The notes below the pieces were generated by a model. That model was not told where the DNA came from. It was given only the letters and a program-made list of their open reading frames with translations, and ran no database searches. Below, piece after piece: positions 1 through 6,627 of a stretch of 22,993 bases of DNA. Source of the DNA: a virus; the IMG/VR virus record IMGVR_UViG_3300048908_000054, positions 1 to 22,993 of that record; one strand, given 5' to 3'. The number at the start of each line of letters is the position of its first letter. Within the stretch, counting starts at the first letter, position 1. The position numbers and the translations under genes were made by a program.

Positions 1-65
1 AATGCGGTCAGAAATATAAAAGCGAAAAATGCGGGTGATTATCATTCGCGCGCCTGCACCTGCGC

Positions 66-94
66 AAGCCCCGGACCGGAAACGGCGGGGCTTT
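66..94 (+). terminator. GAAA-loop hairpin, possible terminator of an upstream unit
   Basis: An 8-bp arm AAGCCCCG (66-73) pairs with CGGGGCTT (86-93). A two-base bulge (GA, 74-75) separates it from an inner CCG/CGG stem capped by a GAAA tetraloop (79-82). The following T run is only TTT, so termination would be weak. It lies 15 bases before the tRNA gene, so it could equally protect or process the 5' end of a tRNA-containing transcript. Bases 1-65 hold no gene; TATAAA at 15-20 resembles a -10 box, but any -35 would lie near or beyond the window edge. Confidence 0.45.
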
Positions 95-108
95 GTGATT
101 CAAGAATA

Positions 109-184
109 TGCGGCGGTAGAGCAGTGGCAGCTCGCTTGGCTCATAACCAAGAGGACGAGGGTTCGAGTCCCTTCCCCGCAACCA
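109..184 (+). tRNA. tRNA-Met (CAT), CCA encoded, with one extra base in the acceptor arm
   Basis: All arms are visible. The D stem is GAGC/GCTC (119-122/130-133). The anticodon stem is CTTGG/CCAAG around loop CTCATAA, with anticodon CAT at 142-144. The T stem is GAGGG/CCCTT with loop TTCGAGT, the discriminator is A181 and CCA is encoded at 182-184. The acceptor pairs TGCGG+GG (109-113, 115-116) with CCCCGCA (174-180), but C114 is left over, so the 5' strand has eight bases before T117-A118. That is either a bulged acceptor stem, a decaying gene or a base error. The anticodon and the CTCATAA loop resemble elongator or initiator Met tRNAs; the first pair T-A argues against a standard C1xA72 initiator. 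Phages often carry tRNAs. It is also the usual kind of integration target, but no second copy of its 3' end was seen in the window. Confidence 0.88.
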
Positions 185-186
185 GT

Positions 187-289
187 TTCGAGATGATGCG
201 GCCCGCGAGGTGTCCGCACTATTGCGCAGGATAGCCGGTAAGCCTGCGCGCCTTTCAGGACGGACCGGAGCCGAGCCTGACATCTCGAA
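187..289 (+). ncRNA. candidate structured RNA: four-helix cloverleaf beside the tRNA
   Basis: The whole segment is closed by a perfect 9-bp helix, TTCGAGATG (187-195) with CATCTCGAA (281-289). Inside, three more helices nest without conflict. P2 is TGCGG/CCGCA (197-201/214-218). P3 is GCGCAGG/CCTGCGC (224-230/243-249). P4 is TCAGG/CCTGA (255-259/276-280), continued after an internal loop by CGG/CCG (261-263/271-273). P4 abuts P1 directly and could stack on it. It starts 2 bases after the encoded CCA of the tRNA and ends 20 bases before the first gene of the packaging operon, whose Shine-Dalgarno AAGAGG is at 299-304. No T-loop or anticodon arm is present, so it is not a second tRNA. I recognise no known RNA family. 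Function unknown; options are a stable small RNA released by tRNA processing or a leader controlling the operon. Confidence 0.45.
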
Positions 290-309
290 TCCTTCCCCAA
301 GAGGCCCGC

Positions 310-489
310 ATGAGCCATCCGGCATCCTTCACGCTGGCCAAGGCCCTGCGCGACGTGGATAAACTCAAGCCTCTCACCACGCAAGATCATGATGAACTGG
401 TCGCCTTGCTCATGGCGTTCCGTGATCGTGTTCGCATGAGACGCGGCGACGTTGTGGAATGGCCTGCAGAAGAGAAGCCTCCGGAATGA
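310..489 (+). CDS. small hypothetical protein (59 aa)
   Basis: An ATG at 310 follows AAGAGG (299-304) at good spacing. The frame stays open for 59 codons beginning MSHPASFTLAKALRDVDKLK. The product is soluble, charged and helical, with no membrane segment or recognised domain. Its TGA overlaps the next ATG in an ATGA junction (486-489), typical of translationally coupled phage genes, which is the main evidence that it is real. It is the first gene of the packaging operon. Function not recognised. Confidence 0.6.
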   Translation: MSHPASFTLAKALRDVDKLKPLTTQDHDELVALLMAFRDRVRMRRGDVVEWPAEEKPPE

Positions 490-749
490 TCGACAAGCTG
501 AACGAACTGGACCGCAAGATTCCGGTCCACGCCAAGATATCCCCGGCGATTACCGATCTGAAATCACTCGTCCGGGATCGCTCGCCGGACATGCTGCGCC
601 AAACCCGCAAGGCCGTTGAGGCGGCGATTGCGTCGCTTGAGGCCGCATTGCACGCTGAAAAGAGCGCGGCCAACTCCAGGTTTATCGCTGAGGCCGCGAA
701 GGGCCAGTTACAGCCACGCCCGCCGATTCGCATCGTTCATGAGGATTGA
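486..749 (+). CDS. hypothetical helical protein (87 aa)
   Basis: The ATG at 486 sits in the ATGA overlap with the preceding stop; an in-frame ATG at 459 is less likely because it would overlap the upstream gene by 31 bases. The protein starts MIDKLNELDRKIPVHAK. It is predicted mostly alpha-helical, with an Ala/Glu/Lys-rich stretch around residues 46-66 that could form a coiled coil and a basic Pro/Arg tail. No family recognised. It lies in a run of small genes directly before the terminase. Confidence 0.65.
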   Translation: MIDKLNELDRKIPVHAKISPAITDLKSLVRDRSPDMLRQTRKAVEAAIASLEAALHAEKSAANSRFIAEAAKGQLQPRPPIRIVHED

Positions 750-752
750 ACT

Positions 753-1019
753 ATGCCTGTCGTCAAAGAGGTCGAGGTCGCTCTGTCTGAATTTGTCACG
801 CCTTTGGCTGGCGTCATCCAAGGGCTTGAGCGTGTTTATGGAGCGCCGGACACCCCGCCCCCATCTGACAGCGTCGTGTCCATCAGCGCGGATGGGGGAA
901 TTATAATCGTGCCAAGTGCGGCTCTTTTGCTCTGGCTTGCCCGATGGGCTAGCACCGGCGAAGCCGAGCGGCAGCATCGCCTCAACCAAGAGGCCGCCGC
1001 ACGATTTAACGGCGCGTGA
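753..1019 (+). CDS. hypothetical protein with one hydrophobic segment (88 aa)
   Basis: The ATG at 753 is three bases after the previous stop. Residues about 49-66 are strongly hydrophobic (GIIIVPSAALLLWLARWA) and could be a membrane segment, flanked by an acidic/proline N-terminal half and a charged C-terminal tail. A holin or spanin-like role is conceivable from size and hydrophobicity alone, but nothing else in the window supports lysis here. The next gene begins four bases after its TGA. Confidence 0.6.
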   Translation: MPVVKEVEVALSEFVTPLAGVIQGLERVYGAPDTPPPSDSVVSISADGGIIIVPSAALLLWLARWASTGEAERQHRLNQEAAARFNGA

Positions 1020-1022
1020 TCT

Positions 1023-1238
1023 GTGAAGCCGCGCATCGGGTTGCCAAGTTCATTTGGCTGGGTGCGCTTTCCCTCGGCTGACATCCCAGCAGCGGAATGT
1101 TGGGAAATGCCTTGTGGCCAGTACATGTTCATTCCTAAGGCCGGTTCGTTCTGCGTCGTTAAGGACTGTGACGGCAGTTTCCGCATCAAGCCGATGCGGT
1201 CGAAATCACCCAACGCGAGCCGCGACCATGGCCATTGA
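1023..1238 (+). CDS. small hypothetical protein, GTG start (71 aa)
   Basis: The frame opens with GTG at 1023, directly after the preceding TGA (1017-1019), and runs 71 codons. The product contains three cysteines (residues about 27, 31 and 44-49 region), many aromatic residues and a basic C-terminus. An alternative frame over the same DNA (ATG at 1054) is open too, so the call rests on tight spacing. Its end overlaps the start of the next mini-gene by 11 bases. No family recognised. Confidence 0.45.
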   Translation: MKPRIGLPSSFGWVRFPSADIPAAECWEMPCGQYMFIPKAGSFCVVKDCDGSFRIKPMRSKSPNASRDHGH

Positions 1239-1326
1239 CCGTTTCTGGATCGCTTTTTTCGTCGCCATGTTTGGGACGGCCTTCGTCATCATGAGCGCGG
1301 CCGTGGAATTGGCGCTGGATCCGTGA
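1228..1326 (+). CDS. single-span membrane mini-protein (32 aa)
   Basis: ATG at 1228 to TGA at 1324-1326. The sequence is MAIDRFWIAFFVAMFGTAFV followed by IMSAAVELALDP. Almost the whole peptide is one hydrophobic helix with a charged N-terminal turn. It overlaps the upstream gene by 11 bases and the terminase small subunit by a GTGA junction, so it fills a gap that would otherwise be empty in a tightly packed operon. Such mini-membrane proteins are common in phages; no function can be assigned. Confidence 0.5.
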   Translation: MAIDRFWIAFFVAMFGTAFVIMSAAVELALDP

Positions 1327-1820
1327 GCGCCATGGGGCCGAAACACCCAGGGGGCCGACCGACGAAATATGATCCGGCTTTTTGCGACAGGGTCGAAAAG
1401 GAAATGGCCAAGGGGTTTTCCCTCACGGCTTTTGCTGGGCTGATTGGTGTTTCGCGCGCGACCATCAACAATTGGATGGCTGAAAACCCTGAGTTTTTGG
1501 AAGCCGTATCACGTGCGAAGGCTTTGCGGCTCGTTCATTGGGAAAAGGCGGCCATGAAAGTCGCCATGTCAGGTGGCGGACCGGGGACCGCGACTGTGAT
1601 CGTTTTCGGCCTCAAGAACATGGGTTCTGACGACTGGTCTGACACATCGAAGGTTGAGGCGAAAGTCGAGAGCAAGGTAGAGGTTTCGCCCGATGCAGCT
1701 TTCGCCGACTTCGTTGGGCGGCTGGAAAGCGTTGCCAGATCTGCAACGGCGAATACTCCAACGCCGAGCGGAATGGATGGAGACGGCGCGACCAGCGCAA
1801 CTGGCTCCTCCGGAAAGTGA
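1323..1820 (+). CDS. terS: terminase small subunit
   Basis: Recognises the packaging site on phage DNA and recruits the large subunit. Residues about 35-55 form a helix-turn-helix (SLTAFAGLIGVSRATINNWM) followed by the usual helical segment; the C-terminal third is low-complexity, rich in Ser/Thr/Gly/Asp. The length of 165 aa is normal for small terminases of this kind. The start is GTG at 1323 in a GTGA overlap with the upstream stop; ATG at 1332 is an alternative. Its last 128 bases are also read in another frame as the N-terminus of the large subunit, which follows. Confidence 0.85.
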   Translation: MSAMGPKHPGGRPTKYDPAFCDRVEKEMAKGFSLTAFAGLIGVSRATINNWMAENPEFLEAVSRAKALRLVHWEKAAMKVAMSGGGPGTATVIVFGLKNMGSDDWSDTSKVEAKVESKVEVSPDAAFADFVGRLESVARSATANTPTPSGMDGDGATSATGSSGK

Positions 1821-2988
1821 CGATTGGGCTTTTTGGCTTGTTCTGGCCGGTCGAGGCTTTGGCAAGACGCGCCTCGCGATGGAAGACGCATGGTGGTATG
1901 GCGCGATCATCCCATCGGCTCGCATTGCGCTGATAGCGGCGACCTATGCCGACGCCCGCGATACCATGGTCGAGGGCGAAAGCGGCCTGCTATCGCTTTT
2001 GCCAGAGGGATGCTTGACGGCGTGGAATCGCTCCCTTGGCGAACTGACGCTTTACAACGGGTCTAGGTTTAAACTGTTCGCATCGACGGAGCCTGACCGA
2101 CTTCGCGGCCCGCAGCATCATCGGGCTTATTGCGATGAGCTGGCGGCGTGGACCTATCCCGACACTTGGGACCAAATGCTTTTCGGCCTCCGACTTGGCC
2201 AAAGCCCGAAAGTCATCATAGCGACAACGCCGAAGCCTGTCCCGCTTGTTAAGAAGATCGTTCGCGACAAGCATACAGTCGTTACGCGCGGATCGACGTT
2301 CGACAACGCCAAGAACCTGGCGCCGAGCGCGTTGGAGCAGCTTCGGGTAAAATATGAAGGCTCCCGACTTGGGCGCCAAGAACTAAACGCTGAAATTCTG
2401 GACGATGTCCCCGGTGCGCTCTGGACGCGGGACATGATCGATGCCGCGCGAAAATCTGGCGGATTGCCGGATATGGCGCGCGTTGTGGTCGCTGTCGATC
2501 CCTCTGGCACGCGCGGCGGCTCGGACGACGGAGACAGCATCGGCATTGTCGTGGCTGGCAAGGGCGTGGATGGCCGCGCTTATGTGCTGGCGGACCGCAC
2601 TTGCAAGCTTTCGCCGAACGGCTGGGGGCGGCGCGCTGTTGAGGCCTATCGCGAATTTAAGGCTGACCGGTTGGTGGCCGAGCGCAATTTCGGCGGCGCC
2701 ATGGTCGAGCATGTGGTGCGAACGGCAGACCCGAACGTCTCTTATGGCGAGGTCGTAGCGTCGCGCGGCAAGGTGGTCCGCGCCGAGCCGATCGCCGCGC
2801 TTTATGAGCAGGGCCGCGTCTCGCATGTCGGCGGATTGTCTGATCTTGAAGACCAGATGTGTCAGATCGCGCCGGATGGGTATTTGGGCGAAGGCTCGCC
2901 TGATCGCGTGGACGCCCTTGTCTGGGCGTTAACGGAATTGATGCTCGGGAACGCGGGGCCTTTGAAGGTCAACAGTCTGCGGATGTGA
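1693..2988 (+). CDS. terL: terminase large subunit (packaging ATPase-nuclease)
   Basis: Motor that drives DNA into the prohead and cuts it. The N-terminal ATPase has Walker A AGRGFGKT (residues 52-59), Walker B ending CDE (D148-E149) and a coupling motif IATTPKP. The C-terminal RNase H-like nuclease has acidic residues in VAVDPSG (D269), AERNFGG (E330) and SPDRVDALVWAL (D407). At 431 aa it is the usual size of compact terminases of the Terminase_6/GTA-like type. The ATG at 1693 has an upstream AGAGG (1679-1683), and the segment containing ARPAQLAPP before Walker A is typical of homologues, so I keep this start despite the 128-base overlap with terS. ATG at 1777 is an alternative. Confidence 0.93.
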   Translation: MQLSPTSLGGWKALPDLQRRILQRRAEWMETARPAQLAPPESDDWAFWLVLAGRGFGKTRLAMEDAWWYGAIIPSARIALIAATYADARDTMVEGESGLLSLLPEGCLTAWNRSLGELTLYNGSRFKLFASTEPDRLRGPQHHRAYCDELAAWTYPDTWDQMLFGLRLGQSPKVIIATTPKPVPLVKKIVRDKHTVVTRGSTFDNAKNLAPSALEQLRVKYEGSRLGRQELNAEILDDVPGALWTRDMIDAARKSGGLPDMARVVVAVDPSGTRGGSDDGDSIGIVVAGKGVDGRAYVLADRTCKLSPNGWGRRAVEAYREFKADRLVAERNFGGAMVEHVVRTADPNVSYGEVVASRGKVVRAEPIAALYEQGRVSHVGGLSDLEDQMCQIAPDGYLGEGSPDRVDALVWALTELMLGNAGPLKVNSLRM

Positions 2989-2995
2989 GGGATTG

Positions 2996-4399
2996 ATGGC
3001 CGCGACTGATTTCACCGTTGACCGGCAATCAGCCGTCGTCGCCGCAATGGCCGAGCCTTGGCCGATGCTCGACGCGCTTGTCGGCGGCACGCCCGCGATG
3101 CGCAAGGCGGCGACGACCTTTCTGCCGAGGTTTCCGCAGGAGGAAGACGAGAGTTACAAGGCCCGCGTTTCGACAGCGACGCTGTTTCCGGCCTTTGCCC
3201 GAACCTGCGAGGTTATGGCCGGCAAGCCGTTCGCCAAGCCGATCACGATTGGCGAGGATTTGCCACCGCAGATCGTGGAATTGCTCGACGACGTGGATAT
3301 GTTCGGGACGGACTTCCAGCCATTTGCGGCGGCGGTGTTTCTGGCCTGTATGCAAAAGGGCCTCATGGGCGTCCTGGTGGACGTTCCGAAGGCCGATGGC
3401 GTCAAGACCCGTGCAGATGAGCGCAAGGCGGGCGTCCGGCCTTACCTGACGCAATATCCGGCGGAAAGCATTCTGGGTTGGCGCGGCGCGCGCAACGCCG
3501 AAGGAGCCTATCTGACGCAATTGCGCCTGCTGGAAAGCGTTTCTGAGCCTGACGGGCTTTGGGGCGAGAAGACCGTCCAGCAAGTTCGGGTGTTGACGCC
3601 TGGCGCTTGGGAAACCTGGCGCAAAGTCAAGACGGAGAGCGGCGGCGAGGAATGGGCGCTTTACGAGAGCGGGACGACCTCGCTCAAGAAAATCCCGTTC
3701 GTGTTTTTCTACGGCCTGCGGAAAGGCTTCGGGGTCGGCGTTTCGCCGTTGCTTGATCTGGCCTATCTCAACGTCGAGCATTGGCAGTCGTCGTCAGATC
3801 AGCAGACCATCTTGCATGTCGCTCGGGTTCCGATCCTGTTCGCCAAGGGGTTTTCAGACGCTGACGCGCTCGTTGTTGGCGCGGCCGCAGCGTGCCGAGC
3901 GAGCAACGCCGACGCCGATCTGTCCTATGTCGAGCACACCGGCGCGGCGATTGAAGCGGGACGGCAATCGATCCTCGATCTGGAAGACCGGATGCGCCAG
4001 ACCGGCGCGGAATTGCTCGTTCAAAAGCCGATGACGACGACCGCGACGCAGGTTGTGTCCGAGGGCGAAGGCTCCAAGTCGATCTTGCAGAAGATCGCGG
4101 AAGACTTCGATGAATCGCTTGAGCAATGCCTTGACCTGATGGGCGAATGGATCGGCGTTCCGACCAACGCGGAAGTCGAACTGTACAAGGACTTTGGCGA
4201 GGGGCTTTCGACAGACGACGCCAATCTGTTGATGGGCGCGGCGTCGGGCGGTCATGTTTCGTCCGAGACGGTGTTCGAAGGCTTGAAGCGCCGCGACATC
4301 GTGCCGGCCGACGCGAAATGGGACGAAGAGGCGGCCAAGATCGCCGCGCAGAAGCCGAAAGACGATCCTAAACCTAAGGGCAAGAAGCCCGTCGAATAA
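2996..4399 (+). CDS. portal protein (DUF4055-type)
   Basis: Forms the dodecameric ring at the capsid vertex through which DNA passes and to which the tail docks. The 467-aa sequence has the layout of DUF4055 phage proteins: an N-terminal segment with LPRFPQEEDESYKARVS, a helical region rich in Phe/Ala and long helices near the C-terminus, ending in a Lys/Pro-rich tail. It stands directly after terL, as portals do. The start is ATG 2996, with GAGGG five bases upstream; TTG 2993 would sit too close. It could also be annotated only as a structural protein; position and size favour portal. Confidence 0.82.
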   Translation: MAATDFTVDRQSAVVAAMAEPWPMLDALVGGTPAMRKAATTFLPRFPQEEDESYKARVSTATLFPAFARTCEVMAGKPFAKPITIGEDLPPQIVELLDDVDMFGTDFQPFAAAVFLACMQKGLMGVLVDVPKADGVKTRADERKAGVRPYLTQYPAESILGWRGARNAEGAYLTQLRLLESVSEPDGLWGEKTVQQVRVLTPGAWETWRKVKTESGGEEWALYESGTTSLKKIPFVFFYGLRKGFGVGVSPLLDLAYLNVEHWQSSSDQQTILHVARVPILFAKGFSDADALVVGAAAACRASNADADLSYVEHTGAAIEAGRQSILDLEDRMRQTGAELLVQKPMTTTATQVVSEGEGSKSILQKIAEDFDESLEQCLDLMGEWIGVPTNAEVELYKDFGEGLSTDDANLLMGAASGGHVSSETVFEGLKRRDIVPADAKWDEEAAKIAAQKPKDDPKPKGKKPVE

Positions 4400-4400
4400 C

Positions 4401-4420
4401 CGGGCAGGCGTCGCCTCCCG
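4401..4420 (+). promoter_or_regulatory. strong hairpin after the portal gene
   Basis: CGGG-AGGC (4401-4409, with C4405 bulged) pairs with GCCT-CCCG (4413-4420) around a three-base loop GTC. It starts one base after the portal TAA. No T run follows, so it is not a normal intrinsic terminator; it may protect the 3' end of the upstream message or be part of the scaffold leader. Confidence 0.4.
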
Positions 4421-4457
4421 CTTACAGCCGTTCTCAAGGATTTGGGCGCGGCGTTTT

Positions 4458-4492
4458 GGCTTGGATAAGCCGCAAGCAAAGGTCGGATGACC
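4458..4492 (+). promoter_or_regulatory. two GGAT-loop hairpins in the scaffold leader
   Basis: Hairpin A is GGCTT-GGAT-AAGCC (4458-4471). Hairpin B is GGTC-GGAT-GACC (4481-4492), ending one base before the scaffold ATG at 4494. The only Shine-Dalgarno-like bases for the scaffold gene are the GGA of hairpin B's loop, six bases from the ATG, so folding presents the ribosome-binding bases in a loop. The same loop occurs twice before the capsid gene. This is the arrangement expected for an RNA-binding translational regulator of the CsrA type (GGA in a hairpin loop over the ribosome-binding site), but no such protein is seen here. Confidence 0.45.
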
Positions 4493-4493
4493 C

Positions 4494-5258
4494 ATGAAAC
4501 TGAAAACGATCGATATCGAAGGCAAGACTTACGCCATGCTCGAAGACGGCAAGCCGATCTATGAGCATTCCGACGGCAAGAGCATTCCCTTCGACGCCCC
4601 CGGCACGGTGGCGACCATCTCCCGCCTCAACGGCGAGGCCAAGGGCCATCGTGAGCGCGCAGAAGAGGCCCTGAAGACGCTCAAGGCGTTCGAAGGCATC
4701 GAAGACGCAGCCGCCGCCAAGAAGGCGCTGGAAACCGTCAAGAACCTCGACGCCAAAAAACTGGTTGACGCCGGCGAGGTCGAAAAGGTCCGCGCCGAGG
4801 CGATCAAGGCCGTGGAAGAGAAATACGCCCCGGTCATCGGCGAGCGCGACACGCTCAAGGCGGCGCTCGTTCAGGAGAAGGTTGGCGGCGCGTTCTCACG
4901 CTCCAAGCTGATCGCGGAAAAGCTGGCCATCCCGCCCGACATGGTCGAGGCCCGGTTCGGTTCGGCCTTCAAGGTCGAAGGCTCGGATGTCGTGGCTTAT
5001 GACGCAGGCGGCAACAAACTGTTTTCCCGGGCCAAGCCCGGCGAGGTCGCGGGGTTCGACGAAGCTCTCGAAATCCTGATCGACCAGTATCCCTACAAGG
5101 ACCACATCCTGAAAAGCTCCGGCGCCAGCGGCTCCGGCGCGCAGGGCGCGGGCAACGCCAACGGCGGCGGCAAGACCATGACGCGCGCGGCGTTCGACCA
5201 GCTTTCGCCCGAAGCCAAGTTCACGACGGCCCGCAGCGGCACCGTCATCACCGATTAA
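4494..5258 (+). CDS. capsid scaffolding protein (DUF6651-like)
   Basis: Scaffolds co-assemble with coat protein inside the prohead and then leave. The 254-aa protein starts MKLKTIDIEGKTYAMLEDGK, followed by a long charged, Ala/Glu/Lys-rich helical part (residues about 45-125), a more compact region and a Gly/Ser/Ala linker near 205-225, ending in a short segment with TARSGTVITD. The position between portal and major capsid protein, acidic coiled-coil character and small size fit scaffold. I recognise the N-terminal pattern as that of proteins annotated DUF6651. The gene lacks a classical Shine-Dalgarno sequence; its only candidate lies in a hairpin loop (see leader). Confidence 0.78.
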   Translation: MKLKTIDIEGKTYAMLEDGKPIYEHSDGKSIPFDAPGTVATISRLNGEAKGHRERAEEALKTLKAFEGIEDAAAAKKALETVKNLDAKKLVDAGEVEKVRAEAIKAVEEKYAPVIGERDTLKAALVQEKVGGAFSRSKLIAEKLAIPPDMVEARFGSAFKVEGSDVVAYDAGGNKLFSRAKPGEVAGFDEALEILIDQYPYKDHILKSSGASGSGAQGAGNANGGGKTMTRAAFDQLSPEAKFTTARSGTVITD

Positions 5259-5278
5259 CGCACCAAACACCGGCCGAT

Positions 5279-5315
5279 TCCCCGGATGGGGATAGGCGCT
5301 GAGGCCGGATGGCCT
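5279..5315 (+). promoter_or_regulatory. two GGAT-loop hairpins in the capsid leader
   Basis: Hairpin C is TCCCC-GGAT-GGGGA (5279-5292). Hairpin D is AGGCC-GGAT-GGCCT (5302-5315). Both have perfect 5-bp stems and the same four-base loop as the two scaffold-leader hairpins, while the stem sequences all differ, so the loop rather than the stem is conserved. They lie 50-90 bases before the capsid ATG, clear of its Shine-Dalgarno sequence (AGGA, 5353-5356). Confidence 0.45.
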
Positions 5316-5342
5316 GACCCCTTTCCAAACCCTCATCGCCAC

Positions 5343-5368
5343 TTCCCCATCTAGGAAAAATTCCCCAT
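5343..5368 (+). repeat. direct repeat TTCCCCAT, second copy overlapping the capsid start
   Basis: TTCCCCAT occurs at 5343-5350 and again at 5361-5368, where its AT belongs to the ATG. TTCCCC is also the left arm of hairpin C (5278-5283). All three copies could pair with the single GGGGA at 5288-5292, so the copy at the start codon competes with hairpin C for the same partner. Regulatory meaning is inferred. Confidence 0.3.
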
Positions 5369-6533
5369 GGCAAATACGCTTACCGGCCTCGTGCCGACCA
5401 TCTATGAAGCCCTCGACGTTGTCTCGCGCGAAATGGTCGGGTTCATTCCGGCCGTCTCGCGCAATTCCAGCGGCGAGCGCGCGGCGCTCAACCAGACGAT
5501 CATGGTCCCGATCGCCCCGGCTGTTTCGCTCACCAGCATCACCCCCGGCGTGACGGCGCCCAACGCCGGCGATCAGGTCATCAGCAACGTCTCGATGACC
5601 ATCAGCAAGTCGCAGTTCGCCCAGATCCGCTACACCGGCGAGGAACAGAAGGGCTTGCTCAACGCCGGTTCCTATCATGGCCTGCTCGTCAACCAGTTCT
5701 CGCAGGGCTTCCGCGCTTTGACCAACCAGATCGAAACCGATCTGTTCACCACGACCTATCAGAACGCCTCGCGCGCTTATGGCACCCCTGCCACTGCGCC
5801 GTTTGGCACCGCCGGCGATCTGTCCGACATCGCCCAGGTTCGCAAGATCCTCGACGACAACGGCGCCCCGCAGGGCGATTTGCAGCTTGTGCTCGGGTCC
5901 GCCGCGATGGCCAACCTGCGCGGCAAGCAAAACGTGCTGTTCAAGGTGAATGAAGCCGGCACCGAGCAGCTTCTGCGCGAAGGCATCATTGGCCGCCTCG
6001 AAGGCATGGACATTCGCAACTCCAACGCGATCACTGTCGTCACCAAGGGCACCGGCGCGTCCTATACCTCGGACACCGCCGGCTACGCCATCGGCGCGAC
6101 CTCGATCACGCTGATCACCGGCACCGGCACCGTTCTTGCCGGCGACACCGTGACGTTCGCGGGCGACTCCAACAAATACACTGTCGTCACCGGCGTCGCG
6201 GCCCCCGGCGCGATCACCATCGCCGCGCCTGGTCTGAGGCAGGCGATTGCGGCTTCCGCCGTCGCCATGACCGTTGGCGCGACCGACACCCCGAACGTCG
6301 CGTTCAGCCGTTCTGCCATCCAGCTTATCACCCGCTCGCCGGCCATGCCGGTCGGCCCGGACGGCGTGGCGATGGATATGGCGGACGATGTCATTCAGGT
6401 CACCGACCCGAAATCCGGCATTACCTTCGATGTCGCCGTGTACCGCCAGTACATGCAGATCGTCTACCAGATCCGCCTTGCTTGGGGCTACCAGTGCATC
6501 AAGCAGAACCACGCGGCAATTTTGCTGGGGTAG
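5367..6533 (+). CDS. major capsid protein, P22 coat (gp5) type
   Basis: Forms the icosahedral shell with an HK97-like fold. The 388-aa sequence begins MANTLTGLVPTIYEALDVVS, the typical opening of P22-coat-family proteins, and has the family's central Gly/Thr-rich insertion (residues about 225-305) containing a GDTVTFAGDSNKYTV segment. The C-terminus has DVAVYRQYMQIVYQIRLAWG. A weak AGGA lies ten bases before the ATG. It is preceded by the scaffold gene and a leader with two GGAT-loop hairpins, and followed by a terminator-like hairpin. P22-type coats normally go with short-tailed phages, whereas this one is coupled to a contractile tail. Confidence 0.93.
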   Translation: MANTLTGLVPTIYEALDVVSREMVGFIPAVSRNSSGERAALNQTIMVPIAPAVSLTSITPGVTAPNAGDQVISNVSMTISKSQFAQIRYTGEEQKGLLNAGSYHGLLVNQFSQGFRALTNQIETDLFTTTYQNASRAYGTPATAPFGTAGDLSDIAQVRKILDDNGAPQGDLQLVLGSAAMANLRGKQNVLFKVNEAGTEQLLREGIIGRLEGMDIRNSNAITVVTKGTGASYTSDTAGYAIGATSITLITGTGTVLAGDTVTFAGDSNKYTVVTGVAAPGAITIAAPGLRQAIAASAVAMTVGATDTPNVAFSRSAIQLITRSPAMPVGPDGVAMDMADDVIQVTDPKSGITFDVAVYRQYMQIVYQIRLAWGYQCIKQNHAAILLG

Positions 6534-6585
6534 TATTGGAATGTAGTCGAACAAATACAGTCTTTGCTCGGCTAATTGAAAATAG

Positions 6586-6612
6586 GGCGGCGTGGGTTTC
6601 TGCGCCGCCTTT
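6586..6612 (+). terminator. terminator-like hairpin after the capsid gene
   Basis: GGCGGCG (6586-6592) pairs perfectly with CGCCGCC (6603-6609) around a ten-base loop, followed by TTTCATTT. It lies 52 bases after the capsid stop and 15 bases before the next ATG, whose Shine-Dalgarno GGGG (6618-6621) comes directly after the T-rich stretch. No promoter fits between, so downstream genes need read-through. Confidence 0.65.
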
Positions 6613-6627
6613 CATTTGGGGAAACGC

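Noticed and set aside
109-184. Prophage attachment site at the tRNA
   Set aside because: No second copy of the tRNA 3' end and no integrase were seen in the window, so a boundary cannot be claimed.
8-325. Minus-strand open frame of 105 aa containing GRDSNPRPLGYEP
   Set aside because: This is the well-known false protein read from the antisense of tRNA genes; it lies over the tRNA-Met and the RNA block.
4896-6554. Minus-strand frame of 552 aa
   Set aside because: It is the shadow of the scaffold and capsid genes in GC-rich DNA: Arg/Asp/Gly-rich, no domain, no ribosome site.
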